Of a stretch of 24,947 nt of DNA, positions 1-7,201 are shown piece by piece. Both the position numbers and the translations under genes were made by a program. Every line of letters starts with the position of its first letter. Within the stretch, counting starts at the first letter, position 1. The notes beneath the pieces were generated by a model. It did no database searches and was not told the origin of the DNA. It worked only from the letters and a program-made list of their open reading frames with translations. The DNA is from DASYSL01 sp036003365 (GTDB lineage Bacteria > Eisenbacteria > RBG-16-71-46 > DASYSL01): the NCBI GenBank assembly GCA_036003365.1, contig DASYSL010000056.1, positions 1 to 24,947 on the forward strand. Direction: 5' to 3'.

Positions 1-1210
1 GCGCGATGTCGTGAATGATCTGGTCGTAGGCGCGCTGCAGGAAAGTCGAGTAGATGGCGACGATGGGAATCGCGCCCGCCGTCGCCAGGCCGCCGGCGAA
101 GCACACGGCGTGTGCCTCGGCCATGCCGACATCGAAGAAGCGATCGGGATACCGATCGCGGAACTTGGCCAGGCCGGTGCCATCGCACATCGCGGCGGTC
201 ACGGCGACCACTCTCGGGTTGGCCGCGGCGAGCTCGAGTGCGGTGTCGGCGAAGGCGTTGGTGAAGGTGGGGCTCGACGACTTCTGCGCCTTGCCGGTCA
301 CCTTGTCGAACTTGCCGAGGCCGTGGAACGTGCAGGCGTCGGCTTCGGCGGGCTCGTAGCCCTTCCCCTTCACCGTCTTCACGTGCAGGAACACGGGGCC
401 GGGGATCTTCTTGATCTGGCGCAGCACGGAGATCAGCTCGTTCACGTTGTGGCCGTCGACCGGGCCGTAATACTGCAGGCCCATCTCCTGGAACAGCACG
501 CCGGGAATGGTCAGGCGCTTGAGGCCGCGCTTGAGCTTGCTCGCCACGGTGCGCGCTTCCTTGCTGAGCGCGGGCAGCATGCCGAGGAGCTTCCAGGCGT
601 CGGTCTCGAGCTCGCGGTACACCGGCGTGGTGGTGATGCGCGTCAGGTAATGCGCGATGCCACCGACGTTGGGCGAGATGGAGAACTTGTTGTCGTTGAG
701 AATGATCAGCACGTTCTTGCGCGAGCCGCCGGCGTTGTTCATGCCTTCGTACGCGAGCCCGCCGGTCATGGCGCCGTCACCCACGATGGCGACGACGTTG
801 TAATCCTCGCCGGCGATGTCACGGGCCGCCGCCATGCCGAGAGCGGCCGAGATGGCGGTCGAGCCGTGCGCGGTGCCGAAGGTGTCGTAGGTGCTCTCGG
901 CGCGGCGCGGGAAGCCGGAGATGCCACCGTACTTGCGCAAGGTCGGGAAACGATCGCGGCGCCCGGTGAGAATCTTGTGGGCGTACGCCTGGTGGCCGAC
1001 GTCCCACACGATCCTGTCGCGCGGCGCGTCGTACACGGTGTGCAGCGCCAGCGTGAGCTCGACCACGCCCAAGCTCGGCGCCAGGTGGCCGCCGTTTTCG
1101 GAGCACGTGTGGAGGATCAGCTCACGGATTTCGGCCGCGACTTCGGGGAGACGTTCCTCGGGAACCTTCTTGAGATCCTGCGGAGATTGGATCTCGTCCA
1201 ACCAAGCCAT
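1..1210 (-). CDS. dxs: 1-deoxy-D-xylulose-5-phosphate synthase, 3' part missing
   Basis: This enzyme condenses pyruvate and glyceraldehyde 3-phosphate with thiamine diphosphate to make DXP, the first step of the MEP isoprenoid pathway. It reads open from ATG at 1210 to the window edge, giving 403 of the usual 620-640 residues. Visible motifs are SENGGHLAPSLG (about residues 37-48, with H42), DVGHQAYAHK (70-79), the thiamine/Mg motif GDGAMTGG (144-151) followed by LNDN (171-174), YGPVDGHN (248-255) and DVGMAEAHA (360-368) with the catalytic Glu at 365. GAGG at 1219-1216 lies 5 nt before the chosen ATG; the ATG at 1214 is out of frame. It is the last visible gene of a minus-strand operon and follows ispA and a PAP2-like gene, so isoprenoid genes are grouped. 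The TPP half is intact; the C-terminal domain cannot be judged. Confidence 0.97.
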   Translation of the reverse strand, partial: MAWLDEIQSPQDLKKVPEERLPEVAAEIRELILHTCSENGGHLAPSLGVVELTLALHTVYDAPRDRIVWDVGHQAYAHKILTGRRDRFPTLRKYGGISGFPRRAESTYDTFGTAHGSTAISAALGMAAARDIAGEDYNVVAIVGDGAMTGGLAYEGMNNAGGSRKNVLIILNDNKFSISPNVGGIAHYLTRITTTPVYRELETDAWKLLGMLPALSKEARTVASKLKRGLKRLTIPGVLFQEMGLQYYGPVDGHNVNELISVLRQIKKIPGPVFLHVKTVKGKGYEPAEADACTFHGLGKFDKVTGKAQKSSSPTFTNAFADTALELAAANPRVVAVTAAMCDGTGLAKFRDRYPDRFFDVGMAEAHAVCFAGGLATAGAIPIVAIYSTFLQRAYDQIIHDIA

Positions 1211-1243
1211 GCATACCTCGGGTCGAGTTGCTCGCGCGAGCGG

Positions 1244-1663
1244 CTAGAAGGCGTCCCAAGCAAGGGCCAGGGCGACGCCGATGGCCGCGCCGACGACCAC
1301 CTCGAATGGCGTATGGCCAAGAAGTTCGAGGAGACGACGCTCGCGTAACTCCTTGTCTTCGTGCTCCTCGAGCATGCGGTTCAAGATCGCCGCTTGCCGC
1401 CCGGCGGCCCGCCGAACGCCTGCGGCATCATACATCACGATGAGGCTCAGATACAGGGTGACACCGAACAGCGGATTGCGCGGTCCGACCATCAGGAACA
1501 CGCTCGTGGACAGCGCGGCCACGGCGGCGGAGTGACTGCTCGGCATGCCGCCGGTTTGGATGAGCCGCCCGAACAACGGGCGCCCGCTCACCGCCCAATG
1601 CGAGAAAAACTTGTACAGCTGGACGATGACCGCCGTGGTGAACGCGACGACGAAGGGTTTCAA
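1244..1663 (-). CDS. Divergent PAP2 family membrane protein (DUF212/YuiD type)
   Basis: A 139-residue protein with hydrophobic segments near residues 1-17, 45-60 and 65-80 and at the C-terminus. The motif GGMPSSHSA (about residues 38-46) is the signature of the divergent PAP2 (acid phosphatase/vanadium haloperoxidase-related) family. The family is presumed to act on a phosphorylated lipid, but its substrate is not established. A basic, charged stretch (EEHEDKELRERR) lies between membrane segments. Its ATG overlaps the TGA of ispA by 4 nt (ATGA), and dxs starts 33 nt downstream. Lying between a prenyl diphosphate synthase and dxs, it may act on an isoprenoid phosphate; that is inference from position. 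Confidence 0.85.
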   Translation of the reverse strand: MKPFVVAFTTAVIVQLYKFFSHWAVSGRPLFGRLIQTGGMPSSHSAAVAALSTSVFLMVGPRNPLFGVTLYLSLIVMYDAAGVRRAAGRQAAILNRMLEEHEDKELRERRLLELLGHTPFEVVVGAAIGVALALAWDAF

Positions 1664-2604
1664 GCTTGGCGGTCCGAGACGAGCTTGGCCAGGTGCGTGA
1701 AGTGCGCTTGGTGGCGCGGAAAAGCTTTGGCTGCTTTCAGTGCGCGGGTCACGTGACGGTCCACCGCTTTTTCGGCGCCTTGGATGCCAACGGCGCTCGG
1801 ATACGTCGCCTTGCCGCGCTGGCGGTCGGAGCCCGCCGGCTTGCCGAGTGCCCGCGTCGTGCTGCGCTCGTCGAGCAGGTCGTCAACGATCTGGAAGGCG
1901 ACGCCCAGCTCGAGGCCGGCTTGTCTGAGCGCTTGGCGTTGTTTTGTGTCGGCACCGCCCAGGACGCCACCGGCTTCGAGCGCGGCGGAGAAGAGCGCGC
2001 CGGTCTTGCGCGCGTGGATGCGCTCGACTTGCGCGGACGTGGCGCGTTGCCTCTGACCTTCCGCGCGGATGTCGAGGTACTGGCCGGCCACCATGCCGCG
2101 AGCGCCGGCGGCATCGGCGAGAAGGCGCGCGGCGATGAGCGCGCGCGCGGGCGCGACGCCGCGCTCGGGAAGTGCTGCGATGTCGTCGAAGGCGAGCGCG
2201 AGCAGCGCGTCGCCCGCGAGGATCGCGGTGGCCTCGTCGAACTGGCGGTGCACCGTAGGACGGCCGCGGCGCAGATCGTCGTCGTCCATCGCGGGCAAGT
2301 CGTCGTGGACGAGCGAAAAGGCGTGCACGAGCTCGAACGCGGCCGCGACAGGCAGAGCATCGGCGACGCGGCCACCCACCACCGTGGCGCCCAGGAGCAC
2401 GAATTGCGGGCGCAGCCGCTTGCCCCCGCCGAGGACGCTGTAGCGCAGCGCGTCGGCCAGGACGGGCGGCACCTGGGGAAGGCGCGCAAGCCGCTTGGTC
2501 AAGTGGCGGTCGGCGGCCACGCGCCAGGATTCGAAATCGGCGGCGACGCGAGCTCCGTTCAGATGGGCCTTGCCGTTAGAAGAGGGTGCCACCGCTCTCG
2601 TCAT
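1660..2604 (-). CDS. ispA: Polyprenyl (farnesyl/geranyl) diphosphate synthase
   Basis: A 314-residue soluble trans-isoprenyl diphosphate synthase that builds a short prenyl diphosphate from IPP and DMAPP. It carries GGGKRLRP (about residues 59-66), the first aspartate-rich motif DDLPAMDDDDLRRGRPT (about 100-116) and the second, FQIVDDLLD. The DDxxxxD spacing of the first motif is typical of bacterial FPP/GPP synthases. The expected K and Q contacts (HARKTGALF, GQYLDI) are present. Its start overlaps the xseB 3' end by 29 nt and its stop overlaps the next ATG by 4 nt. The xseA/xseB-ispA-dxs order is widespread in bacteria. A GTG at 2592 is an alternative start. Chain length cannot be decided from sequence alone. 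Confidence 0.93.
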   Translation of the reverse strand: MTRAVAPSSNGKAHLNGARVAADFESWRVAADRHLTKRLARLPQVPPVLADALRYSVLGGGKRLRPQFVLLGATVVGGRVADALPVAAAFELVHAFSLVHDDLPAMDDDDLRRGRPTVHRQFDEATAILAGDALLALAFDDIAALPERGVAPARALIAARLLADAAGARGMVAGQYLDIRAEGQRQRATSAQVERIHARKTGALFSAALEAGGVLGGADTKQRQALRQAGLELGVAFQIVDDLLDERSTTRALGKPAGSDRQRGKATYPSAVGIQGAEKAVDRHVTRALKAAKAFPRHQAHFTHLAKLVSDRQA

Positions 2605-2923
2605 CTTCCTCTTCGGACTGTTCGTCGGTCTCTTGGAAGGGCGCCAGGATGGGCGCTTCGGCCTCGCCGCCGACGAGCCGCTGCACGCGCGCTTCGGCTT
2701 CTCTGAGTTGACGCTCCAAGTGGCGGGAAAGATGGATCCCCCGCTCGAAACGGCTGAGCGCGTCCTCGAGGGAGAGCGAGCCCTCCTCCAGCTGCTCGAC
2801 GATGTGCTCCAGCTCGTCGAGCGCCTTCTCGAACGGGATCGCGGCCACGTCGGGCGGAACTTGCGCCTGCCCGCCGGGCGCGTCGCTTTTCTTGTTGGGG
2901 CTGTCCTTGGCCTTACTGGCCAT
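2576..2923 (-). CDS. xseB: Exodeoxyribonuclease VII small subunit
   Basis: A 115-residue protein, longer than the usual 70-85. The core IPFEKALDELEHIVEQLEEG, followed by SLSLEDALSRFERGI (about residues 29-64), is the diagnostic XseB helix pair. A second amphipathic helix (HLSRHLERQLREAEARVQRL) follows. XseB binds XseA to form exonuclease VII, which degrades single-stranded DNA. Both ends carry extra charged, low-complexity sequence: an S/K-rich N-terminus and an acidic C-terminus (EEEDDESGG), the latter overlapping ispA. Unlike the common overlapping arrangement, xseB is separated from xseA by a 229-nt spacer containing large palindromes. Confidence 0.93.
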   Translation of the reverse strand: MASKAKDSPNKKSDAPGGQAQVPPDVAAIPFEKALDELEHIVEQLEEGSLSLEDALSRFERGIHLSRHLERQLREAEARVQRLVGGEAEAPILAPFQETDEQSEEEDDESGGTLF

Positions 2924-3152
2924 CGTGTCTCCTAGGGCCGGGGACGAGAGTTTCGGCGCAAGTTCAACCCAACACGTCCTCTAGCGCAAGTGACCGGTCG
3001 GACCCCGTGGACCACTCGCATGCTCTGGAACATGGGAGTGGTCACAGGCTGGGACTGGCCCACTCACAGGTCCATGGACCTGTGACTTGACCACTTCACC
3101 ACTCACTCAACAGGCCGCGCGGCCGGTTGAGGGATCATAAGCGCCATCCCCT
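2924..3152. repeat. Palindrome-rich xseA-xseB spacer
   Basis: This non-coding spacer contains three inverted repeats. An imperfect 13-bp stem joins 3010-3022 to 3031-3043 with one mismatch and an 8-nt loop. A perfect 22-bp palindrome spans 3064-3085 and is centred on CCATGG. A 26-bp palindrome with one mismatched pair spans 3106-3131. The words GAGTGG and CACAGG recur between them. No start codon with a ribosome site and no promoter stands out. It could be a processing or attenuation element setting the XseA:XseB ratio, or a dispersed intergenic repeat. The structure is directly visible; the function is unknown. Confidence 0.6.
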
Positions 3153-4517
3153 CTAGCGCGGTTCCTTCTCCCTCACCCGCTCCACCACCGCGTCGGCGCC
3201 GCCCTCGGCGAATTCGATCGCGAGCCGCGCTCCGGCAGCGACTTCGCTGGCCCTTCGCACCAGGCGGCCATCCGGCAGACGGACGAGAGAATAGCCCCGC
3301 GCGAGCACGGCGCGAGGAGAAAGAGAGCCCAGGTGCCGGGCGCAGGATCGCCAGCTTTCGGCCTTGGCGTCGATCTCGCGGGCGAGGGCCCCGCCCAGCC
3401 GGTGGCGCGCCGACGCGAGCCGCGTGCCGAGGCGAACCATCCAGACGCCGGGGCGGCGCAAGCCGTAGGCGCTCGAGACCGCGCGGGCGCGGGCGCGGCG
3501 CGTGGCGAGGCCCGTGACCGCCGCGCGGGTGAGCCGCGCCTTCAGGCGGTCCAGGGTCTGCGTCATGTTGCCGAGCAGGTCCTGCGGGCGGCGGAAGCCG
3601 TAGCCGTCGCGCACGCGCGCGAGCAAGGCGGCGCGCTCCCCCACGGCTCGCTGAGCGGCGCTGACCAGGCGATCGGTGGCCGCGGTGACGAAGCGGCGGA
3701 TCTGCACCTGGTCGGGCACGACCATCTCGGCGGCGGCGCTCGGCGTGGGCGCGCGCAGGTCGGCGACATCGTCGCAGAGCGTGCGGTCGACTTCGTGGCC
3801 CACGGCGCTCACCGTCGGGATGCGCGAAGCGGCCACGGCGCGGAGCAGCGGCTCCTCGTTGAAGGCCCACAGGTCTTCGAGCGAGCCGCCGCCGCGGCCC
3901 ACGACCATCACTTCGGCCCAGCCCCAGCGGTTCACGCGCTCGATGGCGCTGGCGATGGCGATCGAAGCACCCGGCCCTTGCACCGGCACGGGGACGACGG
4001 TCACCTGCGCGAGCGGCCAGCGGCGGCCGAGCCCGTGCAGCAAGTCGCGCACCGCTGCGCCGGCGGGTGAAGTGACGAGGACGATGCGCGAAGGAAAGCG
4101 CGGAATCGCACGCTTGCGCGCCGGATCGAGTAGCCCTTCCGCCGCGAGCTTACGGCGCAAGGCCTCGAGCGCCAAGAGCAGCGCGCCGCGCCCGCCGGGC
4201 AGCATCTCTCGAATGATGAGCTGGTAGCCCCCGCGCGGCGGGTAGACGTCGATCGAGCCGCGGGCTTCGACTTCCATGCCGTCGACGGGCGTGAACGTGA
4301 GCACCTGGTTGGCCATGCGCCACATCGCGCACGACAGCAAAGCGCCATCGTCCTTGAGATTGAAATACATGTGGCCCGAGGGCGCGCGTTTGAAGCCCGA
4401 GATCTCGCCGCGCACCCAGACGTCGTCGAAGCGCTCGGCGAGCGCGCGCTTGATGCCGCGCGTGAGCTCGGAAACCGTGAGCACGGCCGGTCCGGGAGCG
4501 GGCGCGCGTTGCGTCAC
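3153..4517 (-). CDS. xseA: Exodeoxyribonuclease VII large subunit
   Basis: The catalytic subunit of exonuclease VII, 454 residues (E. coli 456). The N-terminal OB-fold begins LTVSELTRGIKRALAERFDDVWVRGE in outline and includes SGHMYFNLKD. The catalytic part carries PSRIVLVTSPAGAAVRDLL, VVGRGGGSLEDLWAFNEE, PTVSAVGHEVDRTLCDDVAD and RAPTPSAAAE, followed by a long Arg-rich helical region and the conserved C-terminal motif LARGYSLVR. I chose GTG at 4517 because it gives a 4-nt GTGA overlap with the folD stop, and the protein then begins just before the first conserved segment. Upstream extension of the frame to 4973 only shadows folD. Coupling to folD suggests co-translation; the partner xseB lies beyond a 229-nt spacer. 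Confidence 0.95.
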   Translation of the reverse strand: MTQRAPAPGPAVLTVSELTRGIKRALAERFDDVWVRGEISGFKRAPSGHMYFNLKDDGALLSCAMWRMANQVLTFTPVDGMEVEARGSIDVYPPRGGYQLIIREMLPGGRGALLLALEALRRKLAAEGLLDPARKRAIPRFPSRIVLVTSPAGAAVRDLLHGLGRRWPLAQVTVVPVPVQGPGASIAIASAIERVNRWGWAEVMVVGRGGGSLEDLWAFNEEPLLRAVAASRIPTVSAVGHEVDRTLCDDVADLRAPTPSAAAEMVVPDQVQIRRFVTAATDRLVSAAQRAVGERAALLARVRDGYGFRRPQDLLGNMTQTLDRLKARLTRAAVTGLATRRARARAVSSAYGLRRPGVWMVRLGTRLASARHRLGGALAREIDAKAESWRSCARHLGSLSPRAVLARGYSLVRLPDGRLVRRASEVAAGARLAIEFAEGGADAVVERVREKEPR

Positions 4518-6190
4518 GCTCGCGGCCTCGGCACGGAATGGGCGGCGAGCTCCGCGGCCTTGACCGTGTTTTGCAGCAAGAACGCGACCGTGAGCGGGCC
4601 CACGCCTCCCGGCACCGGGGATAGGGCACTGGCGACGTGGGCCACCGTGGCGGCATCGACGTCGCCCACGAGCTTGCCGTCGACGCGATGCACGCCCACG
4701 TCGACCACCACCGCGCCGCGCTTCACGTGCTCGGCGCCGATGGCTTGCGGCTGGCCCATGGCGACGATGAGCACGTCGGCCGAGCGCGTGGCCTCGAAGA
4801 GATTGTCGGTGCGCGAATGCGCCACGGTCACGGTGGCGTCGTTGCCTTTGGACCCGAGGAGCGTGGCCAAGGGCCGGCCCACCACGCCCGAGCGCCCCAC
4901 GACGGTGACGGCGCGGCCCGCGACCGGTACCTCGTAGAAGCGCAGCATCTCCGCGATGCCGAGCGGCGTGCACGGCACGAAGAGCGGCTTTCCTTGGGCG
5001 AGCAGACCCGCATTCACCGGATGGAAGCCGTCCACGTCCTTTGCGAACGGCAAAGACTCGATCATCGAATTCGTGTCCCAGCCATCCGGTAGAGGTAACT
5101 GAAGCAGAACGCCGTGCACCGACGGATCGCGTCCGAGATCGGCCAGGGCGGTCAGCAGAGTCTCCGGATCGTCATCGGCGTTCCAGCGGCGCTCGACCAC
5201 GACGATGCCCGCGCGCTCGGCGGCTTCCTTCTTCTTGCCGAGGTAGACGCGCGAAGCGGGATCTTCGCCCACGGAAAGGAGGGCCAGCGTCGGCACCATT
5301 CCCTTCTCTCTCAAGGCGGTCGCACGCGCGGCGGCCTGCGCCAGGACGCGCTCGGCTACCGGCGCGCCTTTGAGCAGGCGTGCGGTTCCCGGAGTGCCGT
5401 TCTCGGTCACCGCGACTTCGATCCGCCTGGCCCAGTTGGCGCGGCCGTCGCGCGGGTCGATGTCGATGAGCAAGCCGGAGAGGCGCGGATCGCCGCTCGC
5501 CGGCTCGAGGCGGTGCGGCACGGCGTCGAGAAAGCGACGGAGTGCGGCCGCCTTGTCGACGCCGATCACCGAGTCGTAGCTGCCGGTGAGGCCGACGTCC
5601 GCCATGAAGGCCGTGCCGCCGGCGAGGATGCGCTCGTCTGCCGTGGCCACATGGGTGTGCGTTCCGTACACGACCGAGGCACGCCCGGCCAGGTGCAGCG
5701 CGAGCGCTGTCTTCTCGGACGTCGCTTCGGCGTGAAAATCGACCAGGATGATCGGCGTCTCGCGGCGCAGCTCTTCGAGCGAGCGGTCGGCTTCGGCGAA
5801 CGGATCGTCGACTTCGGGCGGCGGCATGAACACGCGGCCCTGGAGATTGAGCACGCCGATCTTGACGCCGCTCTTGGTGCGGAAAATGCCGCTCCCCCGC
5901 CCCGAAGCACTCGGCGGGTAGTTGGCCGGGCGCAGCAGGCGCGGCTCGCTGTTGAGGAGCTCGTTGGCCTCGGGGCGGTCCCAGGTGTGGTTGCCGCCCG
6001 TGATCACGTCGACGCCGGCGGCGAACAGCGCCGCCGCGGTCGAAGGCGTGATGCCGGCGCCGTGGGCCGCGTTCTCCCCGTTGGCGACGACGAACTCGAC
6101 GCCATGGCGGCGGACGATTCCCGGCAGCGCGCGCGCCAGGGCGTCGCGTCCGGCGCTGCCCATGACGTCGCCGATGGCGAGCAGGATCAT
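4514..6190 (-). CDS. folD: Fused YmdB-type metallophosphoesterase and FolD
   Basis: A single 558-residue frame joins two enzymes that are normally separate. Residues 1-262 match the YmdB/TIGR00282 metallophosphoesterases (2',3'-cyclic-nucleotide phosphodiesterase activity is known in the family). Metal-ligand motifs are D8, E39-N40 (NGENAAHGAG), N67-H68 (GNHTW), H153 (DFHAEATSEK) and H178/H180 (GTHTHVAT). Residues from about 268 to 552 are FolD, which interconverts methylene-, methenyl- and 10-formyl-tetrahydrofolate: SRVYLGKKKEA with the Y316/K320 pair, VLLQLPLPDG, KDVDGFHPVN, PCTPLG, GRSGVVGRP and PVPGGVGP. All key residues of both halves appear intact. No stop lies between the halves; the only in-frame alternative FolD start is a GTG at 5410 without a ribosome site. 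The gene follows the 6S RNA candidate and overlaps xseA by 4 nt. Confidence 0.93.
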   Translation of the reverse strand: MILLAIGDVMGSAGRDALARALPGIVRRHGVEFVVANGENAAHGAGITPSTAAALFAAGVDVITGGNHTWDRPEANELLNSEPRLLRPANYPPSASGRGSGIFRTKSGVKIGVLNLQGRVFMPPPEVDDPFAEADRSLEELRRETPIILVDFHAEATSEKTALALHLAGRASVVYGTHTHVATADERILAGGTAFMADVGLTGSYDSVIGVDKAAALRRFLDAVPHRLEPASGDPRLSGLLIDIDPRDGRANWARRIEVAVTENGTPGTARLLKGAPVAERVLAQAAARATALREKGMVPTLALLSVGEDPASRVYLGKKKEAAERAGIVVVERRWNADDDPETLLTALADLGRDPSVHGVLLQLPLPDGWDTNSMIESLPFAKDVDGFHPVNAGLLAQGKPLFVPCTPLGIAEMLRFYEVPVAGRAVTVVGRSGVVGRPLATLLGSKGNDATVTVAHSRTDNLFEATRSADVLIVAMGQPQAIGAEHVKRGAVVVDVGVHRVDGKLVGDVDAATVAHVASALSPVPGGVGPLTVAFLLQNTVKAAELAAHSVPRPRA

Positions 6191-6261
6191 GCGCCCTCTT
6201 GGGGGTGCTGGAGCCGGGGAGGGATGGGGCTCCCGTTACGGCAGCTACTAGCAGCTACTAT

Positions 6262-6294
6262 AGGAGGGCGAAGGCAACGGGCCTCCGCCCTCCT
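6262..6294 (-). terminator. Strong hairpin after the 6S RNA candidate
   Basis: A 14-bp stem (6262-6275 with 6281-6294, one G-T pair, 5-nt loop) lies just beyond the predicted 3' end of the 6S RNA and 72 nt before the ymdB-folD start. There is no U-run on either side, so it may be a processing or RNA-stability structure, or a weak terminator separating zapA/6S transcription from folD. A 10-bp tandem duplication (6241-6250 and 6251-6260) adjoins it. Confidence 0.4.
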
Positions 6295-6300
6295 CACGAA

Positions 6301-6498
6301 CCTCCCCACCGAGTTGCCGTGGGATCGGGAGTGTTGAACCGGTCTCCCAAAGAGGGGCGTTCCTAGCGGTGGTCGGTGTCCCGGACCGGGCCAACCCGAA
6401 GGCCAGCTCGACCGGTATCACTTCGCGCTGCATTGGACCGCCCTGCATCAACGTGTTGGCTCAACAACTACGGATGCACCACGTGCACGGCAGGGAAG
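6301..6498 (-). ncRNA. ssrS: Candidate 6S RNA
   Basis: 6S RNA binds sigma70-RNA polymerase holoenzyme and mimics an open promoter. In this 372-nt gap after zapA, the place ssrS occupies in E. coli and many bacteria, the ends of a 198-nt segment pair. CTTCCCTGCCG (from 6498) pairs with CGGTGGGGAGG (to 6301) over 11 bp including three wobbles. TTGAGCC occurs at RNA position 35, matching CUGAGCC at 35-41 in E. coli 6S RNA, in the strand that templates product RNA. Near the 3' end GGTTCAA (6340-6334) and ACGGCAACTCGG (6320-6309) resemble the E. coli 3' half. The middle can form an extended stem with a UUCG-type loop. This is comparison from memory plus hand folding; an Rfam RF00013 search would decide. 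Confidence 0.7.
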
Positions 6499-6562
6499 CA
6501 TGTTCCGCGTGCGGCCTTCGGGAGGCCGCGCCGCGTGCTTTTGGTGCTGCTCGACGGTGCTG

Positions 6563-6856
6563 CTACGCGTCCTGCAGGACGGACTCGAGCGCGCCCGACA
6601 ACCGATCGGCACGCTCCGTCACGCTCTGCGAAAGCCGGCGCCGCTCCTCCCGCTCGCGGAACAATTCGTCCGCCAGATTGAGCGAGGCAAGGACGGCGAC
6701 TTTCGCGACCGACGCCACCGGGAGCTTTTCGTTGATCTCCCGCATCTTGGCATCGACGTACGCCGCCACGTTCTGCACGTAGGCGGCCTCCGCTTCACCG
6801 CGGATCGTGTACGAGGTGCCGAAGATCTGGACGCGAACCTCGTTTCTGTCTTCCAT
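6563..6856 (-). CDS. zapA: Cell division protein ZapA
   Basis: A 97-residue ZapA that binds FtsZ and promotes bundling and stabilisation of the Z-ring in the cytoplasm. The N-terminal head VRVQIFGTSYTIRGEAEAAYVQNVA (about residues 8-31, described in outline), the YVDAKMREI helix and VAVLASLNLADELF are typical of the family. A long C-terminal coiled coil rich in E and R follows (REREERRRLSQSV). The length is usual. The start ATG at 6856 is followed by no upstream competitor. It lies 33 nt after a ZapB-like coiled-coil gene and directly before the 6S RNA candidate, the same zapA-ssrS order as in E. coli. Confidence 0.95.
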   Translation of the reverse strand: MEDRNEVRVQIFGTSYTIRGEAEAAYVQNVAAYVDAKMREINEKLPVASVAKVAVLASLNLADELFREREERRRLSQSVTERADRLSGALESVLQDA

Positions 6857-6889
6857 GCTACCACCTCGGGGCTGAGCGGGAACTGGTTT

Positions 6890-7201
6890 TTACGCTCCGA
6901 GCTGCTCCAGACGCTGCACGAGTCCGTCGATGCGCTCGGCGAGCGAGCGCTTCTCGGCGCGCCACTTCTCTTCTTGTTCACGCATGCGGCGGTATTCGGC
7001 GTTGTTTTCCACGTCGGACTTCTCGATCAGTTGAGCCTCCAGCGCGGCCGAGCGGCGCTCGGCTTCGCGCAACAGCTCTTGCAGGCGCGCGTTCTGCTCC
7101 TTGAGGCGCAGAACCACGCCCGCCGCGCGCTCGACGCGCTCCGCGAGATGATCGATCGACGACGCGGGATCGGCAGCGAGCTCGGTAGCGAGGGCCATCA
7201 T
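6890..7201 (-). CDS. Small coiled-coil protein, ZapB-like
   Basis: A 103-residue cytoplasmic protein made almost entirely of predicted coiled coil: heptad-like IDHLAERVERAAGVVLRLKE, QNARLQELLREAERRSAALE, then EYRRMREQEEKWRAEKRSL and a final ERIDGLVQRLEQLG. No catalytic motif is visible. ATG at 7201 overlaps the pheT TGA by 4 nt; an adjacent ATG at 7198 is equally possible. It sits immediately before zapA, and ZapB is a short coiled-coil partner of ZapA, so a divisome role as a ZapB analogue is reasonable inference. Sequence alone cannot separate this from other coiled-coil proteins. Confidence 0.75.
   Translation of the reverse strand: MMALATELAADPASSIDHLAERVERAAGVVLRLKEQNARLQELLREAERRSAALEAQLIEKSDVENNAEYRRMREQEEKWRAEKRSLAERIDGLVQRLEQLGA

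Noticed and set aside
11..1348. Long plus-strand open frame antisense to dxs
   Set aside because: No family motif; its opposite strand encodes a clear DXS. High GC leaves shadow frames open.
3005..3131. Insertion sequence ends or an attachment site
   Set aside because: No transposase or integrase and no target duplication nearby.
4518..4973. Upstream extension of xseA
   Set aside because: Arg-rich shadow of folD; GTG at 4517 gives a normal-length XseA and a 4-nt overlap.
6191..6562. RNase P RNA or tmRNA in the zapA-folD gap
   Set aside because: Lacks their conserved cores; paired ends and position favour 6S RNA.
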